From contig NZ_CP076544.1 of assembly GCF_018885305.1 (NCBI RefSeq), positions 1,116,001 to 1,180,000 of the forward strand: 64,000 bases of DNA, read 5' to 3'. The position numbers and the translations under genes are program-made. This DNA is from Curtobacterium sp. L6-1. GTDB lineage: Bacteria; Actinomycetota; Actinomycetes; Actinomycetales; Microbacteriaceae. Of this stretch, positions 34,761 to 45,360 are shown one piece after another (the stretch's first letter is position 1; the number at the start of each line of letters is the position of its first letter). The notes under the pieces were generated by a model. The model worked only from the letters and a program-made list of their open reading frames with translations, was not told the DNA's origin and did no database searches.

Positions 34761-35338
34761 CTAGTGCTCCGGCCACCCCTCGGCGACGAGACGACGGGTC
34801 TCACCGAGCATCTGTGAGAGCGACTTCGTCCGGGCGATGATGGGGAAGAAGTTCGCGTCCGACTGCCACCGCGGCACGATGTGCTGGTGCAGGTGCGCGG
34901 CCACGCCGGCACCGGCGACCTCGCCCTGGTTCATCCCGATGTTGAAGCCGTCGCAGTGCGAGACCTGCCGGAGGACCCGCATCGCGGTCTGGGTCAGCTC
35001 GCCGATCTCGCGCAGCTCGTCCGGTGTCGCCTCGTCGTAGAGCGGGACGTGGCGGTACGGGCAGACGAGCAGGTGGCCGTTGTTGTACGGGTACAGGTTG
35101 AGCAGGACGTACGCGTGCTCGCCCCGCGCGACGATGAGGGCTTCACGATCGGACTTGCGCGGTGCCTCGCAGAACGGGCAGTCGTCCCGGTGTCCGCGAC
35201 CCTCCCCCGCACGACCGGCGTCGATGTACGCCATGCGGTGCGGGTTCCACAGCCGCTGGAAGGCGTCCGGGACCGCCGCCTGGGTGGCGGCGTCCCGGAT
35301 CTCCAGCGGGTCGCCCTCGTCGTCGAGCGGACCGGACA

Positions 35339-35339
<1 letters not shown>
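34761..35339 (-). CDS. HIT-domain nucleotide phosphorylase/hydrolase
   Basis: This 192-residue protein has the histidine triad HLHQHIVPRW near residue 148 and a CPFC zinc-type motif (DDCPFCEA). In actinobacteria this longer HIT group, found beside thrS, includes Rv2613c-type AP4A phosphorylases; that function is inferred. Its ATG overlaps the thrS stop as TGATG. Confidence 0.9.
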
Positions 35340-37369
<2,030 letters not shown>

Positions 37370-37458
37370 GATGGTGGGGCTCCCTCGGTACGGTGGTGCG
37401 TCAATGGTAGTGGCGTCCGTGGCCCCCGCCGGGACCGTGCGCGGCGCCCGTGGACAGC

Positions 37459-38001
37459 TCAGGCGGGGACAGCGCCGAGGGTCGCGACCGGCAGGCGCGG
37501 TTCGAGCCGCTCGCGGCCGGACAGCCCGTCCAGTTCGAGGAGCGCGGCGAACCCGATGGCCTCGTACCCGGCGCGCTCGAGCAGCGTCACGGTGGCGGCG
37601 GCGGTGCCACCGGTCGCGAGGACGTCGTCGACGACGAGCACACGCGTGCCCGGTTCGAGCTGCCCCGGGCGGAGCTCGAGCTCGGCCTCGCCGTACTCCA
37701 GCGCGTACTGCTCGCTGAGGACCTCGCCGGGGAGCTTGCCCGCCTTGCGCACGGTGAGCACTCCGACCTGGTGCTGCGCGGCGATCCCCCCGGCCAGGGC
37801 GAACCCGCGCGCCTCGATGCCGGCGACGGCTGCGAAGCCCCCGCCCACGGCGAAGGGGGCCGCGAGGGCCTCGCACACGCGGCCGAACGCGATCGGGTCG
37901 GCGAACACCGGGGTCACGTCGCGGAACAGCACGCCCGGCTTCGGGAAGTCGGGGACGATCTGGGTGAGGCGCTCGACGAGGGCAGCGGCGGTGTCGGTCA
38001 T
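37459..38001 (-). CDS. apt: adenine phosphoribosyltransferase
   Basis: This 180-residue type I PRTase salvages adenine to AMP. The PRPP loop [14 protein letters not shown] is near residue 122, and the [14 protein letters not shown] and GIEARGF blocks identify Apt. TACCGT lies 7 bases before ATG 38001, with no ribosome binding site, so a leaderless mRNA is likely. In related genomes apt often lies between secF and rel; here it is beside thrS. Confidence 0.94.
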   Translation of the reverse strand: MTDTAAALVERLTQIVPDFPKPGVLFRDVTPVFADPIAFGRVCEALAAPFAVGGGFAAVAGIEARGFALAGGIAAQHQVGVLTVRKAGKLPGEVLSEQYALEYGEAELELRPGQLEPGTRVLVVDDVLATGGTAAATVTLLERAGYEAIGFAALLELDGLSGRERLEPRLPVATLGAVPA

Positions 38002-38008
38002 GCCGTCA

Positions 38009-38014
38009 ACGGTA
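38009..38014 (-). promoter_or_regulatory. candidate -10 element for leaderless apt
   Basis: On the minus strand TACCGT is followed by 7 bases and the apt ATG, the same hexamer and spacing as at 21256-21261. Confidence 0.45.
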
Positions 38015-38146
38015 CGGGCCGCCGGCGCACGTCGACGACGGGGCAGCGCGGGCACGGGACCCGGCAGCGGCCGACGCCACCGGCACCGGGAGCGGGTGGC
38101 GCCTGGGTCCGGGGACCGCGGGCGCGGTGACGGACTGCCGCGGGTG

Positions 38147-38392
38147 TCACCGCCACGGCGGCGCGCCGGAGAGCAGGAGCAGCCACTCGGCGTCACGGGC
38201 GCGTCGTTCCTGGTCGGCGCGGTGTCGACGGAGCTCCGCGGCCGGGTCGGTCTCGTGCGGCTGCCGACGGGTGCGGCGGCTCCACACGATGAGGGCGAGT
38301 CCGATCCGGAGCGCCACGCGGTCGGGGAACGACACACGGTCGGGTCGCCCGGTTGGTGGGCGGACGGGTCGGAGGAGGGTCTTCGATGCCAT
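38147..38392 (-). CDS. small basic conserved protein of Microbacteriaceae type
   Basis: This 81-residue protein has one amphipathic-to-hydrophobic stretch (FPDRVALRIGLALIVWSRR) followed by a charged helical region (about 45-70). I recall similar short proteins with an 'ALRIGLALxxWSRR' core in Microbacteriaceae; no function is known. CAGGAAG lies 6 bases before ATG 38392. The start is immediately downstream of a 12-bp tandem repeat. Confidence 0.65.
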   Translation of the reverse strand: MASKTLLRPVRPPTGRPDRVSFPDRVALRIGLALIVWSRRTRRQPHETDPAAELRRHRADQERRARDAEWLLLLSGAPPWR

Positions 38393-38410
38393 GGTTCTTC
38401 CTGTCGGGAA

Positions 38411-38434
38411 TGCGTTCGAGAATGTGTTCGAGAA
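38411..38434 (-). repeat. 12-bp direct repeat upstream of the small basic gene
   Basis: TGCGTTCGAGAA and TGTGTTCGAGAA (plus-strand reading) are in exact tandem, 19-42 bases before the start codon of the 81-residue protein. The second copy also forms GTTC-GA-GAAC. This may be an operator or a promoter-overlapping repeat. Confidence 0.5.
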
Positions 38435-39019
38435 CGGTGGAGGAGGGGTCGACGAATCGACCGGAGAGCGCCGACCGCATTGTTCGTCAGGCGCGACGGA
38501 ACACCTCGCGGAATGCGCACGACGGCGGTGCGACGCATTCTTCGAGGGGCTGCGGAACGACTGGACGGCGGCCGCGGTGCCAGGAGCGACCGACGGTGCA
38601 CGGCCGCACCGCTGCCGGGGCCACCACTCGTGGTCGGCCCGGTCGATGCGGCCCGGTCGGCTGCGCCCGGCACGACCCGATCCCGCCTGCCGCAGCAGGA
38701 GGCGCGAGCCCACCGGAGCGGGCTGGCCGGCGCGGCGTGGCCGTGCCCGAGCGCTGCCGGCACGGTCTGGCCGAGCCGGTTGGATGCGCCTGTCCGCGGC
38801 GGGACGCCCCGGTCAGACCGGCCGAGACCGCCTCGTCACGTGCACGCTGCGGGATCGGCCGGTCCTGCCTGGACATCCGGGACGGCAGCGTCCGACCGCC
38901 CTTGTCGGAGCGTGTCGGACGACCGGGTCACGGACGCCGGGGCGCCGGTGTCGGCCGGTCGCAGCAGCGATCGTGCACGAGCCGGAGTGCCGAGCACCCC
39001 GGGGACGGAGTCCGTCCGG
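38435..39019. other. intergenic DNA without recognisable genes
   Basis: Nearly 600 bases with open frames on both strands, but all translate to Arg/Pro/Gly-rich noise with no domain, no codon-position bias I can see and no good ribosome binding site. I can assign nothing here. Confidence 0.45.
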
Positions 39020-39088
39020 TCAGCAGGACCCGGAACGGAGGCCGGTGGTTCCACGGACTGCTCGGAACGGCGTCTGCATGGTGGTCAT
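39020..39088 (-). CDS. candidate 22-residue ORF with strong ribosome binding site
   Basis: The ORF reads MTTMQTPFRAVRGTTGLRSG then SC and TGA. It is preceded by AAAGGAGG at 7-base spacing, the strongest Shine-Dalgarno in the window, and a TAGTGT hexamer about 90 bases upstream could be a -10. The peptide has no domain. It may be a real small protein, a leader peptide, or chance. Confidence 0.3.
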   Translation of the reverse strand: MTTMQTPFRAVRGTTGLRSGSC

Positions 39089-39261
39089 CAACGGCCTCCT
39101 TTCGGCACGGTTCGTTCGTGCGGGATGGTGATTCTGTCGGTGCGAGCGATTCGGTCATCCGTTCGCGTCGAGAGAACACTATCCACGTCGAGAAGAAATG
39201 CGCAACCCGTTCCGCAGATTCTTCCCCCGCTTTCTCTCCGGACGACATTCCGGACACAGGA
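39089..39261. other. G+C-poor intergenic patch
   Basis: This stretch is visibly less G+C-rich than its surroundings (runs such as gtgattctgtcgg and gaagaaatgcgc). It contains a possible minus-strand promoter (TTGCGC, 18 bases, TAGTGT) for the small ORF at 39020-39088. No longer gene is supported. Confidence 0.4.
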
Positions 39262-39293
39262 GGAGCCCCCGGCACCGAAGTACCGGGGGCTCC
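39262..39293. terminator. terminator of the Hsp100 gene
   Basis: GGAGCCCCCGG and CCGGGGGCTCC form an 11-bp perfect stem with a 10-base loop, 17 bases beyond the stop of the Clp ATPase gene on the minus strand. Confidence 0.75.
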
Positions 39294-39309
39294 GCACTCG
39301 ACCCGCTCG

Positions 39310-41904
39310 TCAGACCGCGACCGGGGCCTCGACCATCGCCGTGAGCGCACCGTCCGCGACGTCGATGCGGACCGTCACGCCCTCGTGTGCGACACCCTCG
39401 ACGACGAGTTCGGCGATCCGGTCGTCGACCTCGCGCTGGATGAGCCGACGGAGCGGACGCGCGCCGTACTCGGGCTCGTACCCGTGCTCGGCGAGCCAGT
39501 CCGTCCCCGCCTCGGACACCGTCAGGACCATGCCCTGCGCGGCCAGCCGGAACGCCGTGTCCTGCAGGAGCAGCGACACGATCGAGCGCAGCTGCGTCCG
39601 TTCGAGCTTGCGGAACAGGACGATCTCGTCGATGCGGTTGATGAACTCGGGACGCATCGCCTCGCGGAGCTTGCCCATCACCCGGTTGCGCAGGTCCTCC
39701 TCCGCGTAGCCACCGTCGGCGGCGACCGAGAACCCGAGCGCGCCGGAGCGCGACGCGAGGAACTCGGAACCGATGTTCGACGTCATGATCACGACCGTGT
39801 TCCGGAAGTCGACCGTGCGGCCCTGCCCGTCCGTGAGCCGGCCGTCGTCGAGCACCTGCAGGAGCAGGTTGAACACGTCCGGGTGCGCCTTCTCGACCTC
39901 GTCGAGCAGGATCACCGAGTACGGGTTGCGGCGGACGCGCTCGGTCAGCTGCCCGGCCTCGTCGTAGCCCACGTACCCCGGAGGGGCACCGACCAGGCGG
40001 GAGACCGTGTGGCGTTCACCGAACTCGCTCATGTCGAACCGGAGCATCGCCGACTCGTCCCCGAACAGCGACGACGCCAACGCCTTCGCGAGCTCGGTCT
40101 TGCCGACGCCCGTCGGTCCGAGGAACAGGAAGCTGCCGACCGGCCGACGCGGGTCGCCCATGCCGGTCCGGCTGCGGCGCACGGCCTTGGCGATCGCCCG
40201 CACGGCGTCGTCCTGCCCGACCACGCGGTCGTGGAGCTCGGACTCGAGGGCGGCCAGACGGGTCCGGTCCGCCGAGCCGAGTCGGGTCACCGGGATGCCG
40301 GTGGCGCGGGACACCACGGCGGCGATGTCCGCCTCGGTGATGACGTCGTCCCCGTGCTCGGTGCCGGTGGCGTGCTCGACGGAGCCGCTCGTGGCGGCGG
40401 TGATCCGGGCCTCCAGGACGGCGACCTCGTCGCGTAGGTGCGACGCGTCCTCGTACTGCTCCTCGGTGACCGCGCGGTCCTTGCGGGCAGCCAGGTCCGC
40501 GACCTGCAGGCGCAGCGCCTCGACGTCCACCTCGCCCGACCGGGCGAGGCGACGACGGGCACCGGCCTGGTCGACGAGGTCGATGGCCTTGTCCGGCAGG
40601 TGCCGGTCGGTCACGTACCGGTGGGAGAGCTCCACCGCGGCGCGCAGGGCGTCGTCGGTGTAGGTCACACCGTGGTGCTCGGCGTAGCGGGGCGCCAGGC
40701 CGGTGAGGATCGCGACGGCGTCCTCGACGCTCGGCTCCCCGACCGTGACCGGCTGGAACCGACGCTCGAGCGCGGCGTCCTTCTCGATGCGGCGGTACTC
40801 GTTCAGCGTCGTGGCGCCGACGAGGTGCAGCTCGCCGCGGGCCAGGCGCGGCTTGAGGATGTTGCCGGCGTCCATCGAGCCGCCCTCGCCGCCGCCGCCA
40901 CCGGCGCCGACGACGGTGTGCAGCTCGTCGACGAACACGATGAGTTCGTCGGCGTGTGCGGCGATCTCGTCCATGGCGTTCGTGAGCCGCTCCTCGAAGT
41001 CGCCGCGGTACCGGGTGCCGGCGAGCATGCCGGGCAGGTCGAGTGCGACCACCCGCTTGCCCTGGAGCAGGGCGGGGACGTCGCCGTCGACGATGCGCTG
41101 CGCGAGCCCCTCGACGATCGCGGTCTTGCCGACACCGGGCTCGCCGATGAGGACGGGGTTGTTCTTGGTGCGACGGAGCAGGATCTCGACGGTCTGCTCG
41201 ATCTCGTCCGCGCGACCGATCACCGGGTCGACGTGCCCGTCACGGGCGCGTGCGGTGAGGTCGGTGCCGAACTGGTCGAGCGTCGGGGTGTCCGACTGCT
41301 GCTCCTGCTGCGCTTCGGCGGTACCCGGCACGGCGCACCCCTCTCGTGCAGCCGCTGCCGCGTCGTGTGCGAAGGACTGCATCACCTGCGGGGTGACGCC
41401 GGCGCTCGCGAGCAGCTGGCCCGCGACCGTGTCCTGGTCCGTGACGAGCGCGAAGAAGACGTGCTCGGGGTCGGTGTAGGTGCTGCCGAAGCCGCGCGCG
41501 GCCTGGGTGGCCTCGAGCAGGATGCGCTGGGCCGACGGGGTCAGTGCCGGCCGGCCGTCGACCTGCTCACCGGAGGGCATCGGCAGGCGCTCCTCGACCT
41601 CGGCGGCGAAGTGCTCCGGGTCGGCGCCGGCGGACCGGAGCACGGCGGCGAAGGGCTCGGTGCCGACGAGCACGTGCAGGACGTGCAGGGCGTCGATCTC
41701 GCGCTGCCCCTGCTCGACGGCGTACGCAGCCGTCTGCTGCAGGAGCTCGTGGGTGCGACGGCTGAGCAGTCGCGTGATGTCCACCGGTCGACCGAACGGC
41801 ACGGACCGCTGGGACCGGCCGGGGTCCTGGGAAGCCGCGAGCAGTCGTGCGAGGAACTCGTCGAACGAGTCGCTGCCGCCGGTCGGGCCGAACGTCTGTG
41901 GCAA
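39310..41904 (-). CDS. ClpC-like Hsp100 ATPase
   Basis: This 864-residue chaperone has an N-terminal Clp repeat domain (about 45-180), AAA1 with Walker A GEPGVGKT (254-261), a short UVR-type middle segment (about 470-502), and AAA2 with Walker A GPTGVGKT (596-603). The LGF tripeptide at 723-725 corresponds to the ClpP-docking loop, so it probably feeds ClpP and is not a ClpB disaggregase. It differs from housekeeping ClpC by its divergent N terminus and its HspR-type operator. Translation starts at TTG 41904, 5 bases after GGAGG. Confidence 0.9.
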   Translation of the reverse strand: MPQTFGPTGGSDSFDEFLARLLAASQDPGRSQRSVPFGRPVDITRLLSRRTHELLQQTAAYAVEQGQREIDALHVLHVLVGTEPFAAVLRSAGADPEHFAAEVEERLPMPSGEQVDGRPALTPSAQRILLEATQAARGFGSTYTDPEHVFFALVTDQDTVAGQLLASAGVTPQVMQSFAHDAAAAAREGCAVPGTAEAQQEQQSDTPTLDQFGTDLTARARDGHVDPVIGRADEIEQTVEILLRRTKNNPVLIGEPGVGKTAIVEGLAQRIVDGDVPALLQGKRVVALDLPGMLAGTRYRGDFEERLTNAMDEIAAHADELIVFVDELHTVVGAGGGGGEGGSMDAGNILKPRLARGELHLVGATTLNEYRRIEKDAALERRFQPVTVGEPSVEDAVAILTGLAPRYAEHHGVTYTDDALRAAVELSHRYVTDRHLPDKAIDLVDQAGARRRLARSGEVDVEALRLQVADLAARKDRAVTEEQYEDASHLRDEVAVLEARITAATSGSVEHATGTEHGDDVITEADIAAVVSRATGIPVTRLGSADRTRLAALESELHDRVVGQDDAVRAIAKAVRRSRTGMGDPRRPVGSFLFLGPTGVGKTELAKALASSLFGDESAMLRFDMSEFGERHTVSRLVGAPPGYVGYDEAGQLTERVRRNPYSVILLDEVEKAHPDVFNLLLQVLDDGRLTDGQGRTVDFRNTVVIMTSNIGSEFLASRSGALGFSVAADGGYAEEDLRNRVMGKLREAMRPEFINRIDEIVLFRKLERTQLRSIVSLLLQDTAFRLAAQGMVLTVSEAGTDWLAEHGYEPEYGARPLRRLIQREVDDRIAELVVEGVAHEGVTVRIDVADGALTAMVEAPVAV

Positions 41905-41921
41905 AGGGACCTCCTGGGGAA

Positions 41922-41942
41922 CTTGAGTGCCTTCGACTCAAT
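41922..41942 (-). promoter_or_regulatory. HAIR element (HspR operator)
   Basis: CTTGAGT-GCCTTCG-ACTCAAT matches the HAIR consensus CTTGAGT-N7-ACTCAAG with one end mismatch. It lies 18-38 bases upstream of the Hsp100 start codon. HspR represses dnaK and clpB operons through this site in Streptomyces and other actinobacteria, so this gene is probably in the HspR heat-shock regulon. Confidence 0.85.
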
Positions 41943-42000
41943 GCAACGCAGGGGGTGTGCGGTCATTCCCGCCGGGGAAGAAAAGTTGCGGCGGGTCGAC

Positions 42001-42486
42001 TCAGGTCCGGGCGATGGCCGCCGTGCTCGCGCCGGTCACCCGCACGAGGTCCGCCGGCGCGAGCTCGATGTCGAACCCACGACGACCGCCGGAGACGAAG
42101 ATCGTCGGGTGGTCGGACGCCGACGCGTCGAGCACGGTCCGCAACTGCGTCCGTTGACCGACCGGGCTGATCCCGCCGACGACGTACCCGGTCCGACGCT
42201 CGGCCAGGGCCGGGTCCGCGAGGGACGCCTTCTTGCCGCCCACCGCAGCCGCGATCGCCTTGAGGTCGAGACGGTCCGCGACCGGGACGACCGCGACGGC
42301 CAGGTCGCCGTCCACCGACACGACGAGGGTCTTGAACACCTGGTCCTCCCGCAGGCCGAGCGCCGCCGCGGCCTCCTCGCCGAAGGACGTCACGCTGTCG
42401 TGGTGCTCGTACACGTGCGGGGTGAAGGGCACGCCGGCCCGCTCCAGCGCGACCGTCGCCGGGGTGCTCGGGGAAGCTGCGCTCAT
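42001..42486 (-). CDS. ybaK: YbaK/EbsC-type aminoacyl-tRNA deacylase
   Basis: This 161-residue protein has the YbaK fold: HVYEHHDSVTSFGEEAAAALG near the N terminus, the conserved lysine in FKTLVVSVDG, and the GGISPVGQR block. YbaK removes cysteine mischarged on tRNA-Pro; that substrate is inferred from the close match to the YbaK branch. Start ATG 42486. Confidence 0.9.
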   Translation of the reverse strand: MSAASPSTPATVALERAGVPFTPHVYEHHDSVTSFGEEAAAALGLREDQVFKTLVVSVDGDLAVAVVPVADRLDLKAIAAAVGGKKASLADPALAERRTGYVVGGISPVGQRTQLRTVLDASASDHPTIFVSGGRRGFDIELAPADLVRVTGASTAAIART

Positions 42487-42553
42487 GCGCCGATCCTGCC
42501 CCGCCGCACCCCTCGATCCGCGGAGGCTCGCGGGGGCTACGCTGAGCCACACC

Positions 42554-42871
42554 ATGACCGTCATCGAGGTGCTGCTCCGCGTCGTCGCCGCGCTGCACGC
42601 CCTCGACCCCGGCGCGATCGGCGGCCTGCCCGGCCTCACGATCGCCGCACTCGGGATCGGCGTGCTCGGCGTCACGGTCGCCGGTTCCGCGGCGCTCGCC
42701 GCGGCCCTCGTCGTCCTCCGGCTGGTCGCTCTGCTGACCGGCGCCGCCCGGGTGCCTCGCGCCGGGACGACCACGGCGTCGCCCGACCTGGTCACCCGGA
42801 TCGCGTGGAGCGACCCGGACGCGCCCGGTCACGCCCGACCGCGGGCTCCGGGGGTCGTCCCGGCGGTCTGA
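42554..42871 (+). CDS. DUF6412-like small membrane protein
   Basis: This 105-residue protein has two hydrophobic segments (LPGLTIAALGIGVLGVTV and ALAAALVVLRLVALLTG) and the conserved tail RIAWSDPDAPGHARPRAPG, which I recall as the signature of DUF6412 proteins. It precedes a YidC-like gene by 56 bases; the pair is conserved in actinobacteria. Function is unknown, but a role with the insertase paralogue is likely. TACGCT at 42538-42543 may be its -10. Confidence 0.75.
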   Translation: MTVIEVLLRVVAALHALDPGAIGGLPGLTIAALGIGVLGVTVAGSAALAAALVVLRLVALLTGAARVPRAGTTTASPDLVTRIAWSDPDAPGHARPRAPGVVPAV

Positions 42872-42927
42872 CACCGGACGGTGTCGGCCCGCGGACGCGA
42901 CCGACCCCACCGACCGGAGGACCCCTC

Positions 42928-43665
42928 ATGGACATCACCACCCTGCCCGTGCTCGCCACGGTGCTGCACGCCGGCGCCGCCGTCGTCACCACGCTCACCG
43001 ACCTGCTCACCCCCGTCGTGGGGCCCGCCGGCGCTGCCCTCGCAGTCGTCGTCCTGACACTCGCGGTGCGGGTCGCCCTCGTCCCGCTCGCCGTGCTGCA
43101 GGTCCGGGCCGAGCGGGACCGCCGCCGGCTCGCACCGCGGATCGCCGAACTGCGACGGCGAGCGGGCCGCGACTCCGCGCGGTTCCAGCGCTCGCTGCAG
43201 GAGCTGTACGCCAGCGAGCACGTCTCACCACTCGCCGGCTGCCTGCCCGTGCTCGCGCAGGCGCCCGTCGTCTCGCTGCTCTACACCCTCTTCACGCACG
43301 CGAGCATCGACGGGACGGTGAACACGCTGCTCCGTGCCACCCTCGCCGGCATCCCGTTGGCGCAGTCGGCCGTCGCGGTCGTCACGTCACCGCTGTGGGT
43401 GCACGGGTGGCTGGTGCTCGCGCTGCTCGTCGTCCTCGCCGTGGCCGTCGAGTGCACGCGCCGCTCGCAGCTGCACTGGAACCCGGCGCCGGAGGCGGAC
43501 CCGACCGTGCCCGGCGCGGCGGCGATGACCGGGGCGGCCCGCTGGCTCCCGTTCGTGTCGGTCGTGTTCGCGGCGCTCGCCCCCCTCGCCGCCGCGCTCT
43601 ACCTGCTCACGAGTGCGCTCTGGACGCTCGCTGAGCGAGCGGTCCTCCGGCGGGTACTCCGCTAG
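42928..43665 (+). CDS. YidC/Oxa1-family membrane insertase paralogue
   Basis: This 245-residue protein has the five-helix core of YidC without the long periplasmic domain. Landmarks are VVLTLAVRVALVPLAVLQ (helix 1 with its conserved Arg), LQELYASEHVSPLAGCLPVLAQAPV and WLPFVSVVFAALAPLAAALYLL. It is not in the rnpA-yidC locus, so it is probably a second insertase, perhaps for special clients. CCGGAGGA precedes ATG 42928. It is paired with the DUF6412-like gene. Confidence 0.88.
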   Translation: MDITTLPVLATVLHAGAAVVTTLTDLLTPVVGPAGAALAVVVLTLAVRVALVPLAVLQVRAERDRRRLAPRIAELRRRAGRDSARFQRSLQELYASEHVSPLAGCLPVLAQAPVVSLLYTLFTHASIDGTVNTLLRATLAGIPLAQSAVAVVTSPLWVHGWLVLALLVVLAVAVECTRRSQLHWNPAPEADPTVPGAAAMTGAARWLPFVSVVFAALAPLAAALYLLTSALWTLAERAVLRRVLR

Positions 43666-43726
43666 CGCGGACCCGTGGCAGGAGCGACGGGTCGGAGGTG
43701 CGGGCGGTCGCTCGGCGGGGTGCCCG

Positions 43727-43978
43727 TCAGCCGCCCTGGCCCTCCTGCTGCGGACCCTGGTCCACCGGGTCGTACTCGGCGTCGCGACCCTGCTCCTCCT
43801 CCGGGAGGGGAACGTGCCGCTCCGTGCCGCTGCCGCCCGGGCTCGTCGCGACGTAGTCGGCCTCGCCGGACTGCGTGTCGTGGCTGAGCGGTTCGAGGGT
43901 CTCCTCGTCGACGTCCGCCGGCGTCGATCCGGTGGCGTCGGCGGGGTTGGTCGGCTGGTCGTGGTGCGCATCGGTCAT
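43727..43978 (-). CDS. small acidic, disordered protein
   Basis: This 83-residue protein (starts MTDAHHDQPTNPADATG) is rich in Asp, Glu, Gln, Pro and Gly, with no hydrophobic segment. Its composition recalls the small protein at 561-710. CGAGGG lies just before ATG 43978. It has no assigned function; similar short acidic ORFs recur in Microbacteriaceae. Confidence 0.55.
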   Translation of the reverse strand: MTDAHHDQPTNPADATGSTPADVDEETLEPLSHDTQSGEADYVATSPGGSGTERHVPLPEEEQGRDAEYDPVDQGPQQEGQGG

Positions 43979-44065
43979 CCCTCGGGCGTACTCCGTGCGC
44001 TCTGGGTGCGCGCCGGGACCGCGCCGGTGGCAGGCTGAGCGCAGGCGTGACGACGAGGAGCGCGC

Positions 44066-45145
44066 ATGAGCCGGACCGACGACGACGCGGCAGCACGCAC
44101 GCGTCTCGAACGCATCGCCTGGGGTGCCGGGTCGACGCCCGCGGAGGCGGCGCGCGCCCGCATCGCGCTCGCGGACCTCGACCGGGAGGCGCGCCGGGAC
44201 TCCGCCCCGCCGGTCCCGCCGCACGGTCGGCGGGGTCGCGAGGCTCCGGGGACGACGACGGGCCGGCGACGCCCAGACTCCCGGGTTGACTCCCCCGCCC
44301 CCGCTGCCGCCCCCGCGGCGCCACGGACTGCGCCGCCGCGCGTCGTCCCTCCCGAGGCCGATGACCGGGTCCTCCCGCCGTCGCCCGCTGCGACCCGGAC
44401 CGCAGCTCCCGCGACACCGGCGGCGCTCCCGCCCGTGGCCGCCGGGCCGGCGACGGACGGGAGCACCCTCGACGGACGAGCGGGCCGCGACCACGCACGA
44501 GCCGACTCCGACGACGGCCGAGCCGACCGGGACGAGGGACGCGCCGCTGACGGCGGTGACCCCGTGCCGGACCGGGCCGTCGACGACCGGGCCGAGCCGG
44601 GCCTCCTGGCCGGGGTGCGGCGGCTGGGCCGGCGTGTGCGGCGGACCGACCGGACCGTGCTGTGGGGACTCGGCGCGGCGGCCGTCGTGGTTGGGCTCGT
44701 CGCCGGGGTGGGAGTCGGCCTCTCGGTCGGCACCCGCAGCACCCAGGCCGCGACGGCGGCCGTGACCCCGGCCGTCGGGACCGTCACGCTGGAGCAGATG
44801 CTCGACATGCCGCAGACGTACGCCGACGAGCTGCCCGGTTCGGTCGAGGCGCCGGTCGCCCTCCGGACCACGCGCCTGGTCTTCACGAACCGGTCGCTCT
44901 CGGGGGCCTCCGGGGCGACGCCCTGGAACGTGTGGGCCGGGGTCGGGCGGGACGGCTCGTCGATCTGCCTGGTGGCCTCGGCCGACCGCATCGAGGGCTC
45001 GAGCGCCTGCTACCCGCGGGAGGACGCCCTGCACGGGACGGTGTCGCTGACCGCGACCTCGCTGAGCGGGACGCTGTGGGTGCGGCTCGTCGGTGGTGCG
45101 GTGCGCGGCACGGTGACGAGCGCTGCACCCGCCTCGATGTACTGA
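44066..45145 (+). CDS. single-pass membrane protein with disordered cytoplasmic region
   Basis: This 359-residue protein begins with a short charged helical region (1-45), followed by about 150 residues of Pro/Ala/Asp/Arg low-complexity sequence, a single helix (VLWGLGAAAVVVGLVAGVGVGL, near 196-217), and a ~135-residue extracytoplasmic domain. That domain has two cysteines (in SSICLVA and SSACYP) that could form a disulfide. GAGGAG precedes ATG 44066. I do not recognise the extracellular domain. Confidence 0.65.
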   Translation: MSRTDDDAAARTRLERIAWGAGSTPAEAARARIALADLDREARRDSAPPVPPHGRRGREAPGTTTGRRRPDSRVDSPAPAAAPAAPRTAPPRVVPPEADDRVLPPSPAATRTAAPATPAALPPVAAGPATDGSTLDGRAGRDHARADSDDGRADRDEGRAADGGDPVPDRAVDDRAEPGLLAGVRRLGRRVRRTDRTVLWGLGAAAVVVGLVAGVGVGLSVGTRSTQAATAAVTPAVGTVTLEQMLDMPQTYADELPGSVEAPVALRTTRLVFTNRSLSGASGATPWNVWAGVGRDGSSICLVASADRIEGSSACYPREDALHGTVSLTATSLSGTLWVRLVGGAVRGTVTSAAPASMY

Positions 45146-45360
45146 GTCCGGATTGGAGCGCTCCTGAGAGCCCGGGGAGAGATGCTCCGGGGCCCTCGCG
45201 GGATCACGCTGCACCGTGCAACACTGGACGGAGCGCACTCGCCGTGGAGTGGCCAGAACCACATCTCCACACACAACCCCGTCCACCCGAGCGCGCTCCA
45301 CCCCCGGTCGACCAGTCGTCCGCGCGCGCTCCTCGCACGTCCTCGAGGAGGTCAGCCGCC
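45146..45360. other. 215-base region upstream of the MFS gene
   Basis: No gene. It contains a GGAGCGCTCC palindrome (45155-45164) and a TGCACCGTGCA element near 45211-45221 that could be regulator sites for the exporter. A GAGGAGG precedes the start codon. Confidence 0.35.

Noticed and set aside
39310..41904. ClpB disaggregase
   Set aside because: The HAIR operator suggested ClpB, but the middle domain is short and UVR-like and an LGF loop is present, which fits ClpC-type partners of ClpP.
40438..43665. A 1075-codon plus-strand open frame
   Set aside because: It runs antisense through the Hsp100 and ybaK genes. Only its end, from ATG 42928, encodes a protein family (YidC).
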